Shown here: piece by piece, positions 7,218-11,255 of the stretch
Layout: every line of letters begins with the position of its first letter
Position numbering within the stretch: position 1 is the stretch's first letter
Source: UBA1227 sp963629305
GTDB taxonomy: Bacteria; Bacillota; Clostridia; Oscillospirales; Acutalibacteraceae
Reading direction: 5' to 3'
Length of the DNA: 11,255 nucleotides
NCBI GenBank assembly: GCA_963629305.1
Contig: CAVGIJ010000031.1
Coordinates: 1-11,255, forward strand
Program-made: the position numbers and the translations under genes
The notes under the pieces: generated by a model
What the model saw: only the letters and a program-made list of their open reading frames with translations
Databases searched by the model: none
Told to the model about the DNA's origin: nothing

Positions 7218-8111
7218 TCAAGAAATCATATTGCCAAGCGGATAAGAATAATCAGACATAAGGAATGTAGCTTTTTCTTTATCCTTTGTGCAAGTAATGT
7301 TGTCACATGCCGGAAGTGTAGTTACCGGGCAACCGAGCATTGCGGAAATCTTCGGGCAAAGTTCCTCTTCGCCCTCAACAAGGCCGCATATGTAAATTGC
7401 TTTCATAACCTTCTGAGAGTTCTCAGAACGTGCGAACTGGATGAGTGAGGAGAATGCACGAACAAGCTCCATGCGTGAGCCCTCACTGCCTCTTTCCTCA
7501 AGAAGACGGCTGCGGCTTGAGAAGCTGTATTTGCCGTCAATGTAAAGCACGCTTGTGAGCGATGTATTGTCAAGAACAACAACAATCTGATTCTCTTTTG
7601 CGGTAGCCGGATTGAGCTTTATAAGAGAAATCTGTGCGTTGAGGCTTGTGTTTATGCTCTTGAGTGAGATGTCGAGTCCCTTGAATACACGGATATAGCT
7701 TGCGACAAGTTCCTTTGAAACCGCATTGCAGAAAATCATCGGATCGCCGTCGTGTCCGTCCTCGAGGACCGAGTAGTCAAAGAGGAAGTTTGAGAAGCCC
7801 TCAACATCTTTGAACTCCTCCTCTACGAGAGCCGGGATAGATGCTTTCGGAAGAACGGGAACCTTCATCTTCTTGTTGAGGATTGTTCCGCTGTCTATTA
7901 CGAGGCTTATTCCCTTCTTCGGGAGATTGTACTTGTCCCAAAGCTTTTGAATGGATTCCTTTACGCCGAGCTCGTTGGTGATAACACCGTTTACGATTGA
8001 CTTTTCGGGAAGTGTAACGAACATACAAGCCTTAACGTCCAGGTGATTCTTTGAAAAATCACCGGTGAGTACCTGTATCTTCTCACTTGAAATGTATACA
8101 GAAGTAATCAT
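7218..8111 (-). CDS. pilM: PilM-like actin-fold type IV pilus assembly ATPase
   Basis: The 297-aa protein resembles PilM, the cytoplasmic FtsA/actin-like protein that binds nucleotide and docks the PilN tail. The second phosphate-loop region is readable as VVVLDNTSLTSVLYIDG (177-193). The preceding part includes GISLVIDSGTILNKKMKVP (67-85), where PilM has its conserved substrate strand, and an EEEF segment (97-100). The segment FSSLIQFARSE (220-230) and IYICG (239-243) match the helix and the adenosine-side strand before the C-terminus. It is somewhat shorter than typical PilM (about 350 aa), mainly through a compact C-terminal end. The start is the ATG at 8111 with AGGAGGGA (8121-8128) between it and the pilC stop codon. 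No other start competes. Confidence 0.85.
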   Translation of the reverse strand: MITSVYISSEKIQVLTGDFSKNHLDVKACMFVTLPEKSIVNGVITNELGVKESIQKLWDKYNLPKKGISLVIDSGTILNKKMKVPVLPKASIPALVEEEFKDVEGFSNFLFDYSVLEDGHDGDPMIFCNAVSKELVASYIRVFKGLDISLKSINTSLNAQISLIKLNPATAKENQIVVVLDNTSLTSVLYIDGKYSFSSRSRLLEERGSEGSRMELVRAFSSLIQFARSENSQKVMKAIYICGLVEGEEELCPKISAMLGCPVTTLPACDNITCTKDKEKATFLMSDYSYPLGNMIS

Positions 8112-8130
8112 ATTTTAAAGTCCCTCCTAC

Positions 8131-9342
8131 TTAAACAGAAGTTGCGCCGATTGTGTCGTACATGCCGTACATCGGAACCATTACGCCGATAAGAACCATG
8201 CCGACCAATACTGCCATTACAACGAGCATTACAGGTTCAATAAGAGCCGTAAGTCTTCCCGTTGCCTGATCGGACTCGTAGTCAAATGAGTCCGCGGTTG
8301 AGTTGAGCATTTCATCGAGCTTACCTGTTTCCTCACCGATAAGAATTGTTGCGGAAAGCTTTGAGTCAAATCCGTCAACCTTACTTATAACCTCCGAAAC
8401 AGTGGCACCGCCCTTTACCTCTTTAACGAGGTCTACAACCTGCTTTTCAATGTATGTGTTTCCGATAGTACCCGATGCTATGGTAAGACAGTCAACAAGC
8501 GGAATACCGGATGCATAAAGAGATGCTATTGTACGAGAAAAACGTGCCGTGTAGATGATTTTGAGAAGAGGTCCTATCTTCGGCAAGCGAAGCTTGAACG
8601 CATCAAATTTCAACACAAACTCAGGATTTTGATTTGCAACCTTCCACGCAAATATGATACCCAAAACAACAGGTACATATATATACCATTTCTTTGTTAT
8701 GAAGTTTGAAAGTCCGACCATTATCTTTGTTATGGTTGGGAGCTCCGAGCCCATGCTGTCATACATCTCAAAGAACTGAGGAAGTACGAACGCGAAAAGA
8801 ACTACGATAACGAGTACTATGATAACAACGAGAATCTTAGGATAAGTCAAGGCACTCTTGATACGGGAATTGAGTTTTTCCTCTTTTTCGTAGTGCTCTG
8901 CCATTCTCATAAGAGTCTGGTCCATGGTACCCGAAGCCTCACCTGCTTTGATCATGTTTACGAGCATTGCCGGGAAGGTTCCCTTTTGCTCCTCCATGGC
9001 CTCCGACAGTGAGAGACCTGCTTTGAGTGAGTTGTGAAGTTCTACATAAACTGATTTGATTTTGGGGTCGATTCCGTCACGGTTCATTATGATATTGACC
9101 GCTCTGACAATTACAACACCGGAACCAACCATTGTTCCAATCTGACGGCACATATCCGCAAGGTCAGTGGCTTTAAGCTTAGCCTTGGTAAGGCTCTTGC
9201 TGCCACCCTTTACCCTGTAGTCTGATACATAGAGGCCCTGATCCTTTAGTCGCTCGGTGAGCTTCTGAGGGCTGTCCGCCTCCATGGTACCGCTTTTCTT
9301 GGCACCTTCGAGAGTTACGGCATTATATTGATATACAGGCAC
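8131..9342 (-). CDS. pilC: Type IV pilus inner-membrane platform protein PilC
   Basis: PilC/GspF is the polytopic platform on which the ATPase acts to add pilins. The 403-aa product has the two T2SSF repeats: about 65-190 (ADMCRQIGTMVGSG, with the AGEASG motif at 133-138) and about 265-390 (FSRTIASLYASGIPL, with GEETGKLDEML at 336-346). Membrane segments lie near 168-190, 217-236 and 370-391. The length is normal for the family. I chose the GTG at 9342 (protein MPVYQYNAVT), which has AAAGGAG 7 nt upstream and gives the family-typical N-terminus. The ATG at 9402 would add 20 Cys/Met-rich residues, has no ribosome binding site and lies in a hairpin loop. It follows pilD after 109 nt and is 19 nt from pilM. 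No pilB or pilT, its usual partners, lies nearby. Confidence 0.94.
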   Translation of the reverse strand: MPVYQYNAVTLEGAKKSGTMEADSPQKLTERLKDQGLYVSDYRVKGGSKSLTKAKLKATDLADMCRQIGTMVGSGVVIVRAVNIIMNRDGIDPKIKSVYVELHNSLKAGLSLSEAMEEQKGTFPAMLVNMIKAGEASGTMDQTLMRMAEHYEKEEKLNSRIKSALTYPKILVVIIVLVIVVLFAFVLPQFFEMYDSMGSELPTITKIMVGLSNFITKKWYIYVPVVLGIIFAWKVANQNPEFVLKFDAFKLRLPKIGPLLKIIYTARFSRTIASLYASGIPLVDCLTIASGTIGNTYIEKQVVDLVKEVKGGATVSEVISKVDGFDSKLSATILIGEETGKLDEMLNSTADSFDYESDQATGRLTALIEPVMLVVMAVLVGMVLIGVMVPMYGMYDTIGATSV

Positions 9343-9349
9343 ATTACCA

Positions 9350-9356
9350 CTCCTTT
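9350..9356 (-). promoter_or_regulatory. Ribosome binding site that fixes the GTG start of pilC
   Basis: AAAGGAG lies 7 nt upstream of the GTG at 9342 and is the only good site in the pilD-pilC gap. A nearby ATG (9344) is out of frame, opening with ATGTGCCTG. This is why the shorter pilC model is preferred. Confidence 0.8.
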
Positions 9357-9385
9357 GCCAAATATATTTTTCCATAAGATGCATG

Positions 9386-9411
9386 CAAGGCATACATTTC
9401 ACAATGCCTTG
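9386..9411 (-). other. Hairpin in the pilD-pilC intergenic region
   Basis: CAAGGCAT (9386-9393) pairs with ATGCCTTG (9404-9411) in a perfect 8-bp stem with a 10-nt loop. No U-run follows on the minus strand, so it is not a terminator. It may be an mRNA processing or stability site within the 109-nt gap. Confidence 0.5.
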
Positions 9412-9451
9412 ACTTTAAGTCTTGAATCCTCGGACATTCTGAAATATATGC

Positions 9452-10270
9452 CTATAACGAGAACATCCCCAAATAAAACGAAATGAGTGCATCAGAATAA
9501 AGATAAGAAATAAAGATACCGAAGCTTAAGTACGGTCCGAACGCAAAAGGCATTTTAAGCGCCGCGTTCATTCCCTCCTTGAATGACGAAACTTTTTTCC
9601 TCGCAATATTTACCGTGGCATATATGAGTATATATATACAATAAAATAATGCGGAAAAAATCCCGACCATGAATGCGCAAAGTATTCCTTTCCAGCCGAG
9701 CAGGAAGCCTGCCGCAGCCATGAGCTTTATGTCTCCGCCGCCGAAGCCTCCGGTAAGCGTTGCCAAAATGAGCATTGGGACACTTACGCAAAAGAATCCG
9801 ATAATGCGTGACACCAAGCTTATCTCCGGCCCTATAAAAATACTTGCCATACCCGCAATGAGAATTGCAATATGAAAGCCGTCCGGTATTTCCATGGTCG
9901 CCTGGTCAATAACTCCGAGCGTTATAAGCACCGACACGAGATAAAACGCAAGCAATGCATCCCATGTAAACCAAAACTTCCATATGCAAAAGAGTGCCGA
10001 CAAACCGCCGACAAGTTCCATCAATGGGTAGCGTATGGATATCTTTTCTTTGCAATAGCGGCATTTGCCGCGAAGAAAGACGAAACTGAAAAAAGGTACA
10101 AGGTCGAGTGCCGACAACTGATGTCCGCACTTTGGACAATGGCTACGCCCTTTTGTGAAGCTCTCCTTTATCGGAACTCTCATCGTAATGACATTGTAAA
10201 AGCTTCCGATACAGGCACCCATCATAAACACTATGGCGTAAAGCAAAACCTTTGCTAAAATAATAGGCAT
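9452..10270 (-). CDS. pilD: Type IV prepilin peptidase / N-methyltransferase PilD
   Basis: PilD is the membrane aspartic protease that removes prepilin leaders after Gly and methylates the new N-terminus. The 272-aa product opens with a membrane helix and GSFYNVITMRVP (22-33). The N-terminal methylase-associated domain carries two CxxC pairs (C45/C48 and C70/C73) that bind zinc. The peptidase domain holds both catalytic regions: IDQATMEIPDG (121-131, first Asp D122) and GGGD (177-180, second Asp D180). Several further membrane helices follow, and the length is normal. I chose the ATG at 10270 because GGGAG lies 6 nt upstream. The longer model would start at a GTG (10306) inside the loop of a terminator-like hairpin. 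It sits right after the pilin gene and probably serves all four prepilins of the window. Confidence 0.95.
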   Translation of the reverse strand: MPIILAKVLLYAIVFMMGACIGSFYNVITMRVPIKESFTKGRSHCPKCGHQLSALDLVPFFSFVFLRGKCRYCKEKISIRYPLMELVGGLSALFCIWKFWFTWDALLAFYLVSVLITLGVIDQATMEIPDGFHIAILIAGMASIFIGPEISLVSRIIGFFCVSVPMLILATLTGGFGGGDIKLMAAAGFLLGWKGILCAFMVGIFSALFYCIYILIYATVNIARKKVSSFKEGMNAALKMPFAFGPYLSFGIFISYLYSDALISFYLGMFSL

Positions 10271-10276
10271 TGTTCT

Positions 10277-10281
10277 CTCCC
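10277..10281 (-). promoter_or_regulatory. Ribosome binding site that fixes the pilD start
   Basis: GGGAG (within GGGAGAG) lies 6 nt upstream of the ATG at 10270 and just beyond the hairpin at 10287-10321. It supports removing 12 residues from the longest possible reading frame. Confidence 0.75.
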
Positions 10282-10286
10282 AAAAC

Positions 10287-10321
10287 GAGCCCCGCGCTGT
10301 TGGCACAATAGCACGAGGCTC
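10287..10321 (-). terminator. Strong hairpin, likely partial terminator between pilin and pilD
   Basis: Minus-strand RNA forms a continuous 12-bp stem, GAGCCUCGUGCU with AGCGCGGGGCUC (two G-U pairs), with an 11-nt loop, followed by GTTTTG. The U-run is only four long, so termination is probably incomplete. It lies 41 nt after the pilin stop codon. Such an element would give abundant pilin mRNA and lower read-through into pilD-pilC-pilMNO, and could also protect the pilin mRNA 3' end. Confidence 0.7.
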
Positions 10322-10362
10322 AAAAATTTAGTTTAGAATATGTTTAAGTTATGTGTTGAAAC

Positions 10363-10809
10363 TTATTCGCCAGCTTCGTCTGAAAAAGTCCAATTAGAAT
10401 TTTCAAACGTAGCGCAATACGAACCATTAGCAACGATCATTTTCGTCAAATCATTATCAGCTGTAGTGTAATATACAGTGTATGCATTCTTTGTTCCATT
10501 GTCAACCGGTCCAGTAGGTTCATTCGTAGTGTCATAAGTAATTGTCACACCGCTTCCTACCAGTGCCTGAACCTCCTCTGCGTCCGGAGCAAAACTTCCA
10601 CCTGTTCCGTAATTTTCTGACATATTTGAAAGAGTAGAAGTCTTAATTGTGTTAGCTGCTTCAAGGAATGATTTCTTGTTTGCATTGTCAACCCACTTAA
10701 GAAGTGAAGGAACAAGCATTGCAGCGAGGATAGCTATGATAACGATAACGATAACGATTTCAATAAGTGTGAAACCTTTCTTATTCTTTAAATTCTTTAA
10801 CATTTTCAT
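10363..10809 (-). CDS. pilA: Major-pilin-like type IV prepilin (148 aa)
   Basis: The leader MKMLKNLKNKKG (cleavage after G12) precedes FTLIEIVIVIVIIAILAAMLVPSL. This gives Phe at mature position 1, Glu at 5 and the long hydrophobic assembly helix, followed by the amphipathic continuation (LLKWVDNANKKSFLEAANTIKTSTLSN). The mature chain is 136 aa, with a small Thr/Asn/Gly-rich globular domain ending SNWTFSDEAGE. The mature part has a single Cys, so no intramolecular disulfide loop is possible. I chose the ATG at 10809, backed by AAGGGAG 10 nt upstream. The longer frame from a GTG at 10926 would give a 51-residue leader and lacks a ribosome binding site at a proper distance. It is first in the operon behind its own promoter and is followed by a hairpin, the usual arrangement for a highly expressed pilin. 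The symbol is by role; which pilin dominates the fibre is inferred. Confidence 0.9.
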   Translation of the reverse strand: MKMLKNLKNKKGFTLIEIVIVIVIIAILAAMLVPSLLKWVDNANKKSFLEAANTIKTSTLSNMSENYGTGGSFAPDAEEVQALVGSGVTITYDTTNEPTGPVDNGTKNAYTVYYTTADNDLTKMIVANGSYCATFENSNWTFSDEAGE

Positions 10810-10992
10810 ACGTGATTTACTCCCTTCAAGTAAATATTTGTTTTTAACGAATTTAAACAATGCCTTATTTTTAAAGTCCGCGCTGTGCCTCACGGACATA
10901 AGTCCTGTTTTCTTTTGGCTTTGCACAGATCAAACTAAATCAACCTAAAACAAAACCTCCTTCGTCATTTCTTATTTGCTCTTCCTGAGCAC
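10810..10992 (-). promoter_or_regulatory. Long structured leader of the pilin mRNA with an orphan Shine-Dalgarno site
   Basis: About 180 nt separate the predicted transcription start from the pilin ATG. In transcript order it contains: a 5' hairpin TGCTC-AGGAA-GAGCA (10991-10977); a consensus AAGGAGG (10962-10956) that precedes no long reading frame but lies inside an 8-codon mini-ORF (ATG at 10968, peptide MTKEVLF); a 6-bp stem CTGTGC/GCACAG (10928-10923 with 10888-10883) enclosing a GGAC-TTAT-GTCC hairpin (10905-10894); and the real pilin ribosome binding site. It matches no riboswitch class that I can recognise. Confidence 0.5.
10820..10826 (-). promoter_or_regulatory. Ribosome binding site that fixes the pilin start
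   Basis: AAGGGAG lies 10 nt upstream of the ATG at 10809. A second in-frame ATG follows two codons later (10803). The site supports a 12-residue leader peptide, normal for type IV prepilins. Confidence 0.75.
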
Positions 10993-10998
10993 ATCCTC

Positions 10999-11027
10999 AT
11001 AATACACCACAAAAAAACAAATTTCAA
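10999..11027 (-). promoter_or_regulatory. Sigma-A promoter of the pilin/assembly operon
   Basis: On the minus strand TTGAAA (11022-11027, five of six) is followed by a 17-nt spacer and TATTAT (10999-11004, five of six). The DNA upstream is very AT-rich, which would suit an UP element. The start site should fall near 10992, exactly where the leader hairpin begins. Confidence 0.72.
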
Positions 11028-11255
11028 GTACTTTTTACTAAAAAATTCAAAAAAGTTGAAAGTTTTTAGCAAAATATCACAAAAAGTTTCAAAAAAATTA
11101 CAATTTTCGCGTTTTCGGAGGTGAATTTCGGTCATTTCGCTCCGGATTTTGCGGTTTTCGACGGCGTGGGGCGGACGGCTTTGTGAATATAAAATCTCTG
11201 AAAAAATCCCGTAAGCTTCGGAAAATATGATGCTTTCTAAGTTTAATCCATTTAA
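11028..11255. other. Non-coding right edge with an AT-rich imperfect palindrome and a GC-rich patch
   Basis: No supported gene lies here. Directly upstream of the promoter, an imperfect palindrome spans 11038-11069 (CTAAAAAATTCAA and TTGAAAGTTTTTAG around a short A-rich centre); it could be an operator or simply AT-rich promoter DNA. From about 11108 to 11185 the sequence turns abruptly GC-rich, with repeated T-run/CG words such as TTTTCG and TTTCGG and a short CGGAG/CTCCG inverted repeat (11116-11120 with 11140-11144). A minus-strand frame stays open from the edge to a TGA at 10965 but looks like chance. Confidence 0.45.

Noticed and set aside
9343..9402. Longer pilC start at 9402
   Set aside because: No ribosome binding site, a Cys/Met-rich extension foreign to the family, and the ATG lies in a hairpin loop; the GTG at 9342 has AAAGGAG at 7 nt.
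9872..10258. 128-codon plus-strand ORF opposite pilD
   Set aside because: It is a shadow of pilD, whose zinc Cys pairs and both catalytic Asp motifs are intact on the other strand.
10810..10926. Longer pilin start at a GTG (10926)
   Set aside because: It would give a 51-residue leader before the cleavage Gly, and the AAGGAGG upstream is about 29 nt away, too far to serve it.
10913..10928. GCAAAGCC in the pilin leader as part of a c-di-GMP-I (GEMM) riboswitch
   Set aside because: The eight-base word matches a conserved part of that class, but the second conserved arm and the GGGTAGCC-like segment are not found in the following leader sequence.
11200..11230. CCGAAGCTTACGG followed by GATTTTTT on the minus strand as a terminator of an upstream gene
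   Set aside because: Only three outer base pairs form before a mismatch, so the stem is too weak to call.
10965..11255. Minus-strand frame open from the right edge to a TGA at 10965 (about 96 codons)
   Set aside because: It is mostly Phe/Lys/Leu from AT-rich DNA, overlaps the predicted promoter and leader, and resembles no family; an upstream context would be needed to revive it.

Overview
The window holds most of a type IV pilus (T4P) locus of a Gram-positive, Clostridia-type bacterium. All supported genes lie on the minus strand, so transcription runs from right to left. Several observations point to an anaerobic, gut-type Bacillota (Clostridia, possibly Oscillospiraceae/Ruminococcaceae). 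The DNA is AT-rich, the Shine-Dalgarno sites are strong and AAGGAGG-like, and the promoters are of sigma-A type. A pilM-pilN-pilO inner-membrane set is present without an outer-membrane secretin (pilQ) or pilP. A neighbouring PD-(D/E)XK transposase-like gene belongs to a family common in these genomes. The genus assignment is an inference from sequence style, not from a search.

Layout in transcription order (right to left): about 230 bp of non-coding DNA at the right edge, with an AT-rich imperfect palindrome; a sigma-A promoter (10999-11027); a leader of about 180 nt containing an orphan Shine-Dalgarno site; the major-pilin-like gene (10809-10363); a strong hairpin that looks like an attenuator (10287-10321); prepilin peptidase pilD (10270-9452); platform protein pilC (9342-8131); pilM (8111-7218); pilN (7201-6515); and pilO (6496-5888). 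A second, very good promoter with a perfect -10 box lies just after pilO (5841-5869). It is followed at once by an 11-bp perfect hairpin and then three prepilin-type genes: a 552-aa GspK/PilX-like protein, a 135-aa PilV/GspI-like protein and an unusually large 798-aa pilin-like protein with an EF-hand calcium loop. A clear intrinsic terminator (1175-1214) ends this unit. Beyond a non-coding gap is the 5' part of a PD-(D/E)XK nuclease-family gene that runs off the left edge.

How the genes work together (family knowledge plus inference): PilD cleaves and methylates the four prepilins. PilC is the membrane platform on which pilins are polymerised. PilM, PilN and PilO form the cytoplasm-to-membrane alignment complex. 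The three proteins of the second unit are likely minor pilins that form or prime the pilus tip; the 552-aa protein lacks the conserved Glu5, as a GspK-type tip pilin does. No PilB (extension) or PilT (retraction) ATPase is encoded here, so the motor must lie elsewhere. Promoters and hairpins suggest separate control of pilin, assembly machinery and tip complex.

Start codons were moved inward from the longest ORF for three genes (pilin, pilD, pilC) on ribosome-binding-site and leader-peptide evidence.
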